Below are positions 52,561 through 64,000 of a stretch of DNA of 64,000 nucleotides, piece after piece (the stretch's first letter is position 1; every line of letters begins with the position of its first letter). The position numbers and the translations under genes are program-made. A model generated the notes under the pieces. It was not told the origin of the DNA. It was given only the letters and a program-made list of their open reading frames with translations, and made no database searches. The DNA lies in the NCBI RefSeq assembly GCF_021018805.1, contig NC_086248.1, forward strand, positions 93,773,739 through 93,837,738, written 5' to 3'. This DNA is from Prinia subflava (lineage: Eukaryota > Chordata > Aves > Passeriformes > Cisticolidae).

Positions 52561-54649
52561 CATGGATTCTCTAGGATATGTTTCAAATTGGTCAAAGATT
52601 AAATCTTCCTTTCATTTTTCCCCACTATTTTATTGCTGCTTTCTGTTATTATTTGCCACTCTTTCTGCTGTGCAGATAAGCTAAACAAGATGACCCCAGG
52701 TATACTCTGCCAACCCAATTATCAGCTAGTCAGGAAGTAAAGCAAGGGTACAGAAGACTCCATAATACTAATATTAATATAACATGAGAGGAACAAAATC
52801 AGCTGTTTATCTGAATGAAACTGTTTATTTAGCTCATTTGAAATTTAAATATGAATTTATGGTGAACACATGCAGGAACCCAGTTTGTGGAGGTCACTAA
52901 AGACATGGTTTAAACTAACAGCTACTCAGTATTTTCATTAATGAAAATGGTATAAAATAAGTATACTCTGAATAAACCATTTCGAGAAGAAGAGGCTTTA
53001 TGTGACTTCTGAACTTTCTTCCCTGGAGCAGAGAGGAGTAATTGCTTTTTAAATAAATTCCAGGACTGATCCGTTTATCTGTTTGGGTCTTTTGAAAAAA
53101 TTTCCAGAACTAAGTTCTTCATTAATATATCAACCAGATTGTGGCTGTATTGAACCTATTAAATCTAAAGAATTTTTACTAATATGGAAAAAAGAAAAAA
53201 AATTGAAAACAAAACATATTCTCACAGCTACAAATACCTTCATTGTATTTATTGTACTAGTTAGGAAATAAAAAAAATCAAGTAAAGTTCATATTTAAAA
53301 ATAGTCTGAGACAGAGAAAGACCTACAAAAGGTTCCCAGATACATAACACAGGAAGACAGAAAGGCACTGGCAGCTTTTTTTTCAAGCTACTATCTGACC
53401 TCAATACTTTTTGGGCCAAATCCTGCAGTCAAGGGGGCTGCCAGATTTAGCATTTGCAGAAGAAAGGACCAGAATTAAGACTAGTTAGGTAAAGCAGAAG
53501 AATATGCCTTATCAACTTGACAAATAATTAAAGGCTATTTGGAAAAAATATTTCCCCACTCTCCAAATATTAACTGCACAAGGATGTTAATTACTTGTAC
53601 ACTTTGTCTTGAAAGAAACAGTTATTCAATCTCCAATGGAAACAACATATCAGAATGACAGATTTTCAACCTGATCAAATAAGGGAAATCATTTATATCA
53701 TTTATAAGGTGTCACTACAAAAAGGTATTTCTAAGTTCTTTTTTTTTTCTGATTGGATGTTATAAAAAAGGGTGTACGATATTACCATTAGGCTTTACTT
53801 AATTTTTGCCTGCATTGTCAAGATCTTCATCTATCTCCATTCCTCAGTGTATATCCATTATCCACATGGAAATTAATTAGGAAAATGGTAGTTTTCTAAC
53901 AGTTTTCCTCTGATACAATATTTGCCAGTAAAGTAAAAATCTGAGTTTTTTTAAAAATTAATTCTTACTCATTTTTTTCCTACCAGAAAGCAGTTTCTTG
54001 AATTCTTCACTAATGCCTCACTAAACAAAGGCTAATAAAACAATAATTATCCCGTAAAGTGGGCTTCAAGGAACTTTTTTTTTCATCTAGTGGACAGTAC
54101 TACAAATGTTACATTTCCTAATCAGGTCTGATGGATATTGGAAGTAAAAGACATGGATAAATCTTTGACCACTCTTTAATTAGTATTACCAATGAAATAT
54201 TTATTCTTTTACTATAAATCTAGAAACCCAGGGAAGCGGTGTTTGCATCTTTTATCAATTTAAATAATAGCTTGCTTTATTGCTTTTGTCTTAAGAACAG
54301 ACAGGCTGAAGAATTATTTGTACCCACAACCAATTTCTGGCTGCCATGGTCTGTACAGTTAAGGTGAATATTTAATAATGCCATTTAGACCATGGAGAAC
54401 TGAATGTGTAATTCACAATAATCTGTGACAGATGCGTGCAAATGTGTTTGTGTCAACTTTACAAATCAGTAAGACAAGGAGTGGTAAAGAAGTTAAAGAG
54501 TTTCTCCAATTTCCCAGCTATAAAACAACTGGCCGTATATATGTAGAATTTAGTTACTTGAGGTATTGAATCCTGTCCCCCTTAATGATAAGAAAGCATA
54601 GATACCTGGCTGAAGGAACCAAAGAGGTTTCCCAATACCATATAAAACA

Positions 54650-54780
54650 AGACCCAGAGCTACGTCTGTGGGAGTGCCATGAGGCGAGAGCAGGCGCTCT
54701 GAGCTGTGTGCGCACGAGTACGGACAGAACTCAGCACACAACGGTGCCACCACCACTCACTGTGTACCCGGAGCCACACA
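54650..54780. other. Short CpG cluster of unknown role
   Basis: About eight CpGs occur in 130 bp (tacgtc, ggcgag, ggcgctc, tgcgcacgag, tacgg, aacgg, cccgg). The block lies in a 165-codon plus-strand open frame (54585-55082) that I do not recognise as a protein. It may be an orphan regulatory patch or the remnant of an old insertion. Confidence 0.25.
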
Positions 54781-57414
54781 CACTGAGAAAGACTCTGAAA
54801 ATGGACACAAGCAATACACCTCAAGCTGTAAGCAGGACAGCAAAATACACGAAGAAAAACAAAGGCAGAAGTGCTAACTATACCATAGCATCATATTGCT
54901 ACCAGGGTATGGTGGCCACACCCTCCTATTACTGCTTCTGCTTTCTGCAACAAGAGGGAATTCCTGGTGACTGCTGTCACAGAAGAATGGAGAGCATGAA
55001 TGACTGCAAGGACACACTCTGGAAAAACCAATACAAATATCACAAATGCAAAGCAGATGAATGGACTCTTGAGAGCCCATAAATAACTGCAATACTCTTG
55101 AATGATTTTCTCCCAACTCTTTAGCTGTTACTGTACTTTCCACAAACCTATCATATGTTGTGAAACATTAGTGTCTTTGCCTTCACTTTCATTACACTAC
55201 TTAGCCTAAGTAGATACAAGGACTTTATCAGGAGGGAGTTATCTGTGTTTGTTGTGTGCGCTGGAGTTTTAAGAGAGGACTGCATTGATAGCAGCATGGT
55301 TTGTATTTGTACTTATCTGACTGCAGCGTAATGGAGTTCAGAATTCCAACAGAAAAGCTAATAAAAAACACCCAAAATAGTAAGAGGGGAAAGGACTGGA
55401 TATGTGAAGGGGATACAAAACCAGACATCATCTTTTGCACAGCTGGAATAAAAAGAGAGTCTTGTTGGAAATATCTTCCAGGATGTTATGGTTTAGCAGG
55501 ATGAAGTCCACCCTGTATCCAGTAGTTCAAGTGACAGTGCTGCCAGTTACTGCAATGGGATTAGAAAACAGGTCTTTTGTTAATCAGTAGTTGAAAATGA
55601 AGAGCTAATTTATCATCTCAATTAAAAATTCAGTGGAGCAATGCCCCATGCACATGAAGCATCATTGTGAGGACTAAATTTTGGTAGAAATCTTTTCTCT
55701 TTAGGGAAAACAAGCTGTTCAGACTTGCAAAGTAATTTTATCTCAGATAAAAATTTAGCATGAAAATTAATTTGTCCTCTTTTGCTAGTTTAGATTGCTT
55801 TTATTTAAATACATTTAAATAAACCTTCCTAGGACTGATTAGATGAGGGTTCAGTATAAGGCTATATGACATTTATTGCTATTTGTGTTATCATTACCTA
55901 CACACGACTTAAGATAACTGTCACCATAATTTACACTACACAGGGTGCACACATCCGTGTAGTTCATTATTCCATCTAAAACCCCTTGCAGTTACAAACA
56001 CTGCACAGCCACCCCAGGTTTAGTCCACAAAGGAAAGTCAGAAGCTACAAAACATCAGGACTGACTATAGTTCATCCAATCTTAATTTCTGCTTTCTTCT
56101 GCAACAGACTTTATATAGAAAATTAGGCAAATAATACTGAACCTTGCAAATTAATATCCTTTTGCTGTATGTTGTTACTAGCCTGAACACATCCAACATT
56201 CCAGATATATTTTTGAAACTGAGGAAGATACAATAATTTGCAGTATTTGCAAGCACAGAAGTCTTTCTGTTTCACGTGCTTTGTCAGCAATCTCTTAATG
56301 CTTAAATTCCAGAACTGCACCACTGAGTGTTACTGGAGGATTCCTGCCCACCTCAACTCGTAACAGGAAACTCAGGATGAGAAAGGGTCACCTGGCAGGG
56401 CTAGGAATAGTCTGACCCATTTGTCTTCCCCCGGCCCCATGCTGAGTGAGCTTATGACCCAGGGATCTGGGTCAGTCCCAGAGGTCAACTTTGGGGACAA
56501 GGATAAGGTTTTTCTGTGTTCTTTTTCTTCTCTCCCCAAGAAAATGTGTTTATTTGTTTTAGTCCAAGGCAGGGCTCTCAAAGCTCTCAGGGCCTGGTTG
56601 TTCCATAAGCTGTCCTGGGAGACAGCAGCATGGTTCCCCATCCTTCCCCATTCCAGGGCCACAGCAACTCCATAATTATTTATTATATTGTCAGCCTGAC
56701 AAAATTTTCATGAGGAATGAAAGCAAAAGAAGAGCAAAGACAATTTTTCACTATTTGTATTCCAGCATATGCTGAACGGAATTTTACAAGAGAAAGCATA
56801 AACACTTTTTTTATCCCAAGACAGAGTCTTTTGCCAAATAATAAAATCCTGCAACAAATAATGGAGATAGAAAACCTTCTCAGATTGCCAAGACTGGTAA
56901 ATAAAATGTGTTTAGTCACGCAGAGAGGAGGGATTACAAACTTAGGTTTGTGTTCTCTGCTCTCTGAGAGGTCAAGAAAACACAGGTTTTTATTAGGAAA
57001 GGAAGGTCCCAGTTCTGACATGTGACCCAAAAAAACCCTTCTCCCAAAAGGGAAATCATAGTATAGTCTCAGCATTAATGGAAAGATATTCACAGACCCC
57101 ACTGGGCAGTTCGCATCTTCAATCGCAATCAGAAAAATGTCATTGCAGAGAATACATGCAACTGTTCAGCCTTGTATGAATTTTGGGAAGGGTTTGAGAT
57201 TTTGATTTTCATTTTGTCAAATGGGAATTTGACCTGGGAGTACAGTCCCTAAAGCTTTCATAAGAAAGGGAGAAAAGGGTGCATTTCAAAGCTTATGGGG
57301 TCAGCCAAACTCTCACAGTTGAGTGGTGAGCCTTCTACTGCTGTCCTGCCCAGATTTAAAGACCTTCAGTCTTCAAGTGCAAGGACCAGCTTGGATTGAC
57401 AAGGAGCTCAGGGA

Positions 57415-57438
57415 GGTGCTGTACAAATGTACAGCACC
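57415..57438. repeat. Perfect 24-nt palindrome with 2-nt centre
   Basis: The arms GGTGCTGTACA (57415-57425) and its exact reverse complement (57428-57438) flank AA. The inner TGTACA steps look vaguely like steroid-receptor half-sites, but the spacing is wrong for a glucocorticoid or androgen response element. Confidence 0.8.
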
Positions 57439-58204
57439 AAAATCATGAATAATGTACCTCCTGTGACAGGCCAAGAGTGAAAACTAAGAAAGGCACAAGC
57501 CTGGAAAAAGAACCTGCAAAGGCTTGGGAGAAGAGGCAGAGAGGGAGGAATGTACAAATCCTTTTTTCCCTCCCTCAGTAACTACTCTGCAAAAAAACAA
57601 TAACAAGAAAGATTTTGTGCAAATGTTACCATTTGACTTTCAGCTGTGTTCATGCTGGTTCTTCCATGAAAGAGTGTACATCCCAAAGCAAGGTTTGGCC
57701 TACCAAGCATATTTGATGTGCACATAACATTTTGGCCTTCAACTCAGCTTTCAACAATACCAGAAAAAGGCAAGATTTTCCACTGGAGAAGGCAGATTTT
57801 TTTGTTTGTTATTTAAAGATCTTCCCTTATCCATTTACATGGAATAATGTAACTAAATAAAATGCCCAGTATATAGCTGACAGTTCGCACAATTACTGTG
57901 TGATCACCAAATAATTTTTCCTACTCCATGTTTTGTAAACAAAGTGACTTAAGGGTCTTCAGTGTTTTTAAAATGTTTAAGAGTAGAAGCTGGCTTTTCA
58001 AACTTGAATAATTAACACATTATTAAATCAATAACCTGTTCTGTGATCTTCTTTTTTTAAAAAAAAAAACACTCTATGCTGTACAAAAAGAACAACTTCT
58101 TGCTTTACTACTCCAGTGAAATATCACTAACAAGCTTTTCAAGCCCATGTTGTCTATGTTGCACTAAATGTGAAAACTGTCTCCGTGATTCTGCACCCTG
58201 CCTT

Positions 58205-58500
58205 ACAAAAGAACCACACCGTTTGCAGATCAAAGGGAGACGATTTATGCTTTCATCCCAGCTGACGGACGATTAAATTAAAACAGATCAGCAGTACAGT
58301 GCATGGGCAGGTGGCTTTAGCTGCCACTGCCGGCCTCAGAGCGATTAAATTGCGCTGGAGATGGAGGGCCTTCCGCTCTCATTCCCGCACTTACAGATCA
58401 AACGGTGACAAATGAGATGTTACTGCTCTTGTAAAGCAAGGCTACAATCTGTCAAAATCCAACATAATTTGTGACCCTACGTGACATCCTCTTTCTCTTT
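58205..58500. promoter_or_regulatory. Candidate enhancer with repeated TCF/LEF-like and homeodomain motifs
   Basis: A TCF/LEF consensus AGATCAAAGG lies at 58227-58236, and a second copy of cagatcaaa lies at 58394-58402, with an acagatcagc in between near 58283. The 10-mer cgattaaatt occurs twice, at 58270-58279 and 58342-58351, 72 bp apart. CpGs are frequent (gacg, gacgg, gccgg, agcg, tgcgc, tccgc, cccgc, aacgg, tacg). Repeated sites in a compact CpG-retaining block are the pattern of a cis-regulatory module. Wnt responsiveness is a guess from the motif alone. Confidence 0.5.
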
Positions 58501-59984
58501 TTTTTGACATTTGAATACAGTGATTGTACTGGAGTCAAGTCCATTTAAGTGAATATAGTCAATTCTATCTAAAGGAATACAGCCTGTTAGCTCCAACATG
58601 GTAGCTGAATATATATCTGGTTAGTACTCCAGCGACCCTTTGTGTTAAGTGCATACCATTAACAATGAATTCTGATTTTTCCAAGTTATATAATTTGATA
58701 TCTTGACAGCTCAGACACTTGAAGCACCACTATTTGTTTTAAATGGCTTTATTTTATTGTTTAAATGTCAGTATCAAAATAAAATAATGCATACAGTCTT
58801 GTCAGATCTAGTGCAATGGGAAGTGTTGCTGTGAGGGGGAAAAAAAGGTCTTGAGAGAGTTTGTTCTAAAAATGGTCCAAAAAGTCAATTATGTCTTCTG
58901 TTGCATCCTTGAATGACTTGCAAAATTTTATTTACACTGGATCTTTGGTTTTATGGGTGAGCTTATTCAGGTACTGAGGAAGGAAGCACAGAGGGACTGC
59001 AGCACCTTACTTTAAAAAAACTGTCATATTAATAAATAAAACTTTCAAGTAAACGAAAATTTTAAAAAGTAATTGCATGTGTATGAAATTTTAAGCATTT
59101 GGAAAAATTACCATAAATTGACATTGTATCATCTGGAAGATCAAAAGCATGAACTCTACCAGAAACCACAAATTAACACAGTGAAAATCTGATTTGGAGA
59201 ATACTTGCAAGCATTGACTAAATCTCTCTGTTCTTGCTTTTCTTTTAAGGAATAAATCCAGTTTACAACACAGCAATGCTGTTAGAATTTGACCATATCT
59301 TATTTCCAGTAACTTTGGGGTTAACAAGTTCTTCTTCACCACAGCCAAGAATTTACAGCATTTATCGTTCTCTTAACGTTTTAAGGTGGGCAGTTTAGCT
59401 ATCTACCACAAAGCAGTCAAAGATCTGATCTAGGGGCTCTTTATATTTTCTGTTGACCATTGATCTTTGGGCAGGATAACTATATCCTCCAGGGAATTAA
59501 GTTAGAAACAGCTTTATTTACAAAGAATGAAGATGCATACAGAATCTCTCAAGTGAAAATCTTAGGGGAAAAACAGATACGGTACACTGAAAAGTATTTA
59601 TACTTAAAGACTCCACAGCACACACTGTTTTTTTCTCCTCAGTCAAAATTTAAACCACAACTTCTTTCACCTCATTTGCATGCATTCCCTGTTTAGTGTA
59701 TAGTTCTTACACTGGAAACAGCAATACATTTGCTAATGAACACAGCCAGCAGCTAAGGTGAATGCCATGAAGCTCCTGTAGATAATCTGCCATGTGCAGG
59801 AAAACCCAGCTGGTGGCTGGCGCCATATTTGGCAAATTATATTCACTAATCCTTCCTTATCGTGATGACCCCCGTAGCCTGTCTAGGCTTCAAGGCCTGT
59901 CAACACCCCATTGTTACTGATTTATAAAAAGGAAGACTGGGCCCATGTGCCACACTCTACCCTTCCAACCTTGCCTATTAAAGG

Positions 59985-60240
59985 CAGGGTCTGCGCCGTC
60001 CCACACGGGGAGGGGGAGCGGGCACATATATGTATTTACATGGGCAGTACACGGCACTTCGCCCTGACCAGAGCGCTGGGAGCACTGCAGGGCAGGGTCA
60101 GCAGCCCTGGCGTGGCAGGAGTGCATCCAAGAGCCTGCAGCAGCTTATCCCTCCAGCTGTGCTGGGAACTGCACACGGCCTCGCTGAGGATGCGCTGGCT
60201 TTACCACGCCAGCAGGGAGCGGCTGTGCAGGAAACCCCTC
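59985..60240. promoter_or_regulatory. Small GC-rich, CpG-rich island inside the intron
   Basis: About 13 CpGs occur in roughly 255 bp, with G+C clearly above 55 percent, against a window that is mostly AT-rich and CpG-poor. Open frames exist on both strands across it (the longest is 137 codons, plus strand, 59911-60324), but this is what GC-rich DNA gives by chance and no protein family is recognised. It could be an orphan CpG island, an alternative ESRRG promoter or 5' exon (minus strand), a divergent non-coding RNA promoter, or a CTCF-bound site. No TATA box or clear splice donor pins down a transcript. Confidence 0.45.
60209..60222 (+). promoter_or_regulatory. CTCF-like core motif
   Basis: The sequence ccagcagggagcgg resembles the CTCF core CCASYAGRKGGC with one departure, and it sits in the CpG-rich island. 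Single motif matches are common by chance, so this is a hint only. Confidence 0.3.
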
Positions 60241-61199
60241 TCAAACAGGGGCTCACAACAAAGGGCTGTGACACAAGAAAGCCAGAGCAGTAACACCTTA
60301 CTACATCTTTCCTCTTGCTACTAACTGCCATGGGGAACTACTTGCTCCAGGTTCAGTACTAGGCTAATACATTACCTGGAGGAGTATACATAACCCAGCC
60401 AAGCTGAAGAGCTGAGGAGGTGTTTCCATGCTTCAACCAGGGGACAGCACAGCAAAACACCCACCAGCACCAGCTGCTCCAGCAACTTCTTTGCACTGGA
60501 ATCTGCTCCGTCCTTTGAACTGTAAGATCAGTGGTCCAGGGATTGCCATAAGTGATAAATCCTATCCATGGGGATTGAAAGAAACAGCACCCATGTTTCT
60601 GTCCTGTTAGTACATATGACTATCAGAACATGATCTGTTGATTTGCAGCAAGACATCCTATTGCAATGACAACCACAGCATGTGATTGCCAACTGGCCCA
60701 TGTTTTGAGGTGATTACTGCCTTTTTATGCGTTCTACTCAGCTCGTTTGTGTAAAGGCTGTTCTAGTTTTACAGGCTGTCACAAACCACAGAGCTGATCT
60801 CATTCCACTCTACTTCTTTCCCTCATCTCTTTGCTTCTGATGTAGATTCTGTACCAGTCACAGGGGATGCAGAGTAGGCTTTCACCTTTGACTGTAAGCA
60901 TGATAGGAGGGGAGAGAAAGGTGGCAGAAACATTATTAACTTTAAAATATTTCCTGTTCCTCCAAGATGAGAATAAATTGTCCCCATATGACTATGTGGT
61001 ATAAAGATAAACTGTTCTCCACCCTTCAGGAATCCTCTACCACCTCAGGGTTTTCCTTCTACCTCCCTAAATAACACCCTGCGCTGCTTCCCATGAATAA
61101 CATTTTTTAATAATTTAAAATATGTTCAGTTTGTTGGGGTTTCTTTTTTTCTCCTTGCTGCTTATTATGTTTTTCAGTGGCTCCTTCAGATTCTGCACC

Positions 61200-61440
61200 C
61201 AACCTGTATCTATCTATTGTTTCATTAATGAGGCCAGCTAAGAGTCATATATTTCTATTTAGCTTCCTGGGCAACAAAATGGAAGCACGTGTGTGGGTAA
61301 TGCTAACACAACCAAAGGCCTCCTAGGAATAGAGCGAGAACACAGTGCCTTTGATTTATAAATAGATTCACTATTTATAATGCATAAACAAAATGTTTCA
61401 TGATTTGTAACACTAAGCCCAGGCAGTTATATTGTTAAAA
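61200..61440. promoter_or_regulatory. Possible conserved non-coding element
   Basis: The block holds ttcattaatgaggcc, an E-box acacgtgt-like site (gcacgtgtgtg), and two TTTATAAAT-type motifs in gatttataaatagattcactatttataatg. Only two to three CpGs are kept. It is less striking than 58205-58500. Confidence 0.27.
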
Positions 61441-62439
61441 AAAAATCCAAATGCCTACTGTCTACAGAAATAGAAACACTTATTTACGCAAGCATCATGA
61501 GGGCACAGGGGCTGATACTGTATGAACTCCTGCCAATTAAATGAGGTACTTGCTAATTGCTGTCCCATATCTTCAAGGACCAAAGGGGCAGAACAGTGCC
61601 ATGTGAGGCAACATGCTATCACATAGCAGAGCTGAACCCAATCCAGGTTAGATTTAATGTTCAGAAATGATCACATACTGTATTACTCATGTCCAGCAAC
61701 AACATTTGGATTGCAGGAATGCTAAGCTCCTGGTCTTAGCCACAGCCACCACTTGTTGCTACTGAAAGATTAATGTTATCTCTGCATTTAAGTAACCCTC
61801 ATATATGGCCAAAATTAGCCTGTAAGAAGTCCAATGGTCTGGGAGTGAAATTGTTTTTAGCAGCAGTCTACAAATGCACTGCTTGGGCATCTGTGTCCCA
61901 AGGGAATGCTGCCCATCTTGTGCACAGTCTAACGATGCTTTCCATGAGCAGTGGCACCACCAGCACCTTGTGCATCACTGCAGAAACACTGCAGGAGAGG
62001 ATAAATCAGTTCCTTAACTTCTACGGGCATGGTGAAGCCTTACTACCAAAAACTGTGTGGATGAGTGAAAGGGGGAAATTGAATTCATGGAGATGATGTC
62101 CAATTAAAATATAAGGGTTTTGTTCTTACTTTTTTTAAAAGCCATCAATGGTATTTCAGTGCTGAGGTCTGTAACTAATATTTTCTACTCCTCCTGAAAC
62201 ATCTGTATTTGTCACTGATTTTGGAAAGTGTACTGCTAGCTTACTGCTCATTCCTTCTGGCTGTAGAATGAACAGAGAAACACCTATCTCACTTCCAGTT
62301 CTTACATTCCTGTGGTAGCCTATGCTTCCAGATATTAAACTCAATAAAGAGAAAAACAAAAATCCAAAGACAACCCTGTATGAAAGTGCTATTACTCGTA
62401 TTTGGACAAAATTGCATAGCAATTTAAATTAATCAGAAG

Positions 62440-62750
62440 AAAAATGTCGGAAATTTTCTCTCATTTACCAGGTACAGTAACAGAAGTCTCAAGATTTTAT
62501 CAAGTGTTCAATGGAGTACGGATCAGGCCTAATTTACAACTAAATTTCCACAGTAAATCAATACTGCTGGTTAATGGCATTGATTGTTTACTATTGTGAT
62601 TTTAATACTAAAATTCATACTGTTAAAACACGGTGCAATAATTAATGTACGTATTGTATTGCATCACAAAATAATTCAAGCATACAGTTGTTGTTGTACA
62701 TGAGACAATAGCCATCAACATTTGTGGACAAGTCAGGGTATTAGAACAAT
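62440..62750. promoter_or_regulatory. Candidate conserved element with adjoining FOX and SOX sites
   Basis: A forkhead core TGTTTAC (62585-62591) directly abuts a SOX core CTATTGTG (62591-62598). AT-rich homeodomain cores follow (gattttaatac, aataattaatg) and CpGs remain (gtcgg, tacgg, acacgg, gtacg). The arrangement suggests an enhancer. This is motif reading by eye only. Confidence 0.4.
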
Positions 62751-64000
62751 AATTGAAAAAACAGATGACTTACTGCTGTTTTCATGCTACTTAGGCCATC
62801 ATGTAACATTGTAGTATAGTAAAATTTATTTCTAATGTGAGACCAAAATTAAACATCATTGAAATCAAGACTCAGGGGTTTCTTTATCAGTGTACATTGA
62901 CAAGAGAATAGGTAAAGAACTCATGCTTACAAAAAATTTAACATTTTTAGAACAGAGAGACTTATTTCTGCAAAACAGTCTTTTAAGCACAGGACCCTCA
63001 ATCATGTTGCACAGGGGAGCTTATTTGCCACCTATATTTGGTTTTTAATTCCTCATTCAGTTGCTTGCACATAAGTATTACTATGCAAGCAAATATTTAG
63101 CTGGAAATGCTTCTTTCGAACACTTCTACCACAGACTATCCCTTTGAAAGCAAGCTGGCTTCTATTTAAGAGTTATTTCCTAAATTTTGCAATTTAAAAC
63201 TAACTTCTCTCTTCTAACAAGGTGATCCTGAGCAGGACTTGCAAGCACTGCAGAGCTAATAAACCTCATGCAACCACACACATAAAACCCACAGAGCAGC
63301 ACTACAGGACTCAGTGTGTGATGGCATAGTTTTACAAAAAATCTTTCCAAACAGGACACTTCCCAGTTCGTTAGGACAATCCCATTGGAACTTTCAGTCT
63401 CACCATCTTTTCAAGTTTTTTATTTTCATCTTTTTAATATTGTTCCTATTGGGTCTTACTGGGTTTTTAAATCTACTGGCTAAGACCATGCTTTCACAAA
63501 ATTTTGAACTCTTGAAAAAAATACACCTCTCCTGAGAACTGAACAGAAATGTTTAGGAAATATTTCTTCCATTAGTTGCACAGAAAGATTCTAAACAAGT
63601 CCACAGCTTGTATTCCTACAAATCAAAACTGCTTAACACACAGCTTTTTAAATTTTTTTTTTTAATTGGCTCTCACTGCTTTTGTCATGTCTGATGCTCT
63701 GTGCAAGGAGAATGAGCCCACTTCCCCTTCCTATCTGGCTAACTTCAACAGAAGTTGTTTTGTGAGCACTTGTACACCAAGGCTGCCAGACAGAGTCCTT
63801 TCTGTGCTGCAGTGAATGCCTTGCTGCTACTGCTAATGCAGAGCTATGTGCCTAAGTTTCCATGTCATCCTTCACAAATTGCACCAAAGGTACACTTGCA
63901 AAGAGCTGAACCTGCCCACATCATCAGCTATGACTCAATTTGCAACTCTGTCCTGCAGACTCAGGAGAAGAGTCTCATTAATTTCACTGAGATTCACTTG

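Larger units (their letters stand above)
27223..64000 (-). other. ESRRG: ESRRG intron preceding the hinge exon (partial)
   Basis: This is intronic sequence upstream of the acceptor ...ccaaatgtag. The preceding exon should encode the second zinc finger and end with a peptide like MKCLKVGMLKE. I searched by eye on the minus strand for that motif and for CEACKAFF and did not find either, so the intron is longer than 36.7 kb. Large ESRRG introns are known in vertebrates. Several conserved-element candidates, simple repeats and one GC-rich island lie inside and are listed separately. Nothing assignable is seen in about 27300-33470, 34900-38580, 38900-43580, 43840-46390, 46450-52210, 52570-54640, 54800-57400, 58510-59980 and 60330-61190. 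Confidence 0.82.

Noticed and set aside
57385..57450. Short frame reading PAWIDKELREVLY, faintly like the region after the endonuclease of CR1-type LINE proteins
   Set aside because: The similarity is a few residues, there is a stop soon after, and neither a reverse-transcriptase segment nor a CR1 3' end was found nearby.
59911..60324. 137-codon frame across the GC-rich island
   Set aside because: GC-rich DNA has few stop codons; frames are open on both strands and no family is recognised. Kept only as a CpG-rich island.
1..64000. CRISPR arrays, tRNA or rRNA genes, bacterial operons, endogenous retroviruses
   Set aside because: No regularly spaced repeats, no tRNA box A/B with a cloverleaf, no LTR pairs and no gag/pol-like frames were seen; the sequence is vertebrate intronic DNA.

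Overview
The window looks like vertebrate nuclear DNA, most probably from a bird. It is AT-rich, poor in CpG, and holds no long uninterrupted coding sequence. Two internal exons on the minus strand translate, with intact GT-AG splice sites, into the hinge and the first ligand-binding-domain segment of estrogen-related receptor gamma (ESRRG, NR3B3). The bird (or at least sauropsid) assignment is an inference: no Alu, B1 or L1-like sequence was noticed, interspersed repeats are sparse, and the introns are large but clean. The species cannot be fixed from this sequence alone.

Layout: the gene runs right to left. Positions 27223-64000 are part of the intron upstream of the hinge exon; the zinc-finger exons were looked for and not found, so they should lie beyond 64000. 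The hinge exon is at 27112-27222 (111 bp). An intron of 4274 bp (22838-27111) separates it from the first LBD exon at 22676-22837 (162 bp). Positions 1-22675 belong to the following intron; the last LBD exons were not found and should lie to the left of position 1. Both exons have phase 1 at each end, so either could be skipped without a frameshift.

Almost all the rest is intronic. What stands out is a scatter of 100-400 bp stretches with retained CpGs, few simple repeats, and dense homeodomain, POU, forkhead, SOX, TCF or nuclear-receptor motifs. These look like conserved non-coding (enhancer-type) elements. The strongest candidates are about 985-1265, 10030-10420, 19195-19610, 21080-21280, 33545-33800, 43590-43830, 52220-52560, 58205-58500 and 62440-62750. 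There is also one small GC- and CpG-rich island (59985-60240) with a CTCF-like site.

Repeat structures include a long imperfect inverted repeat (6301-6628) that would fold into a hairpin of more than 100 bp in the ESRRG pre-mRNA, a diverged tandem array beside it (7010-7230), several short near-perfect palindromes, and A-rich tracts. No RNA gene, CRISPR array, recent retroelement or second protein-coding gene could be supported. I found no new biological system here; the regulatory candidates and the long palindrome are the items worth following.
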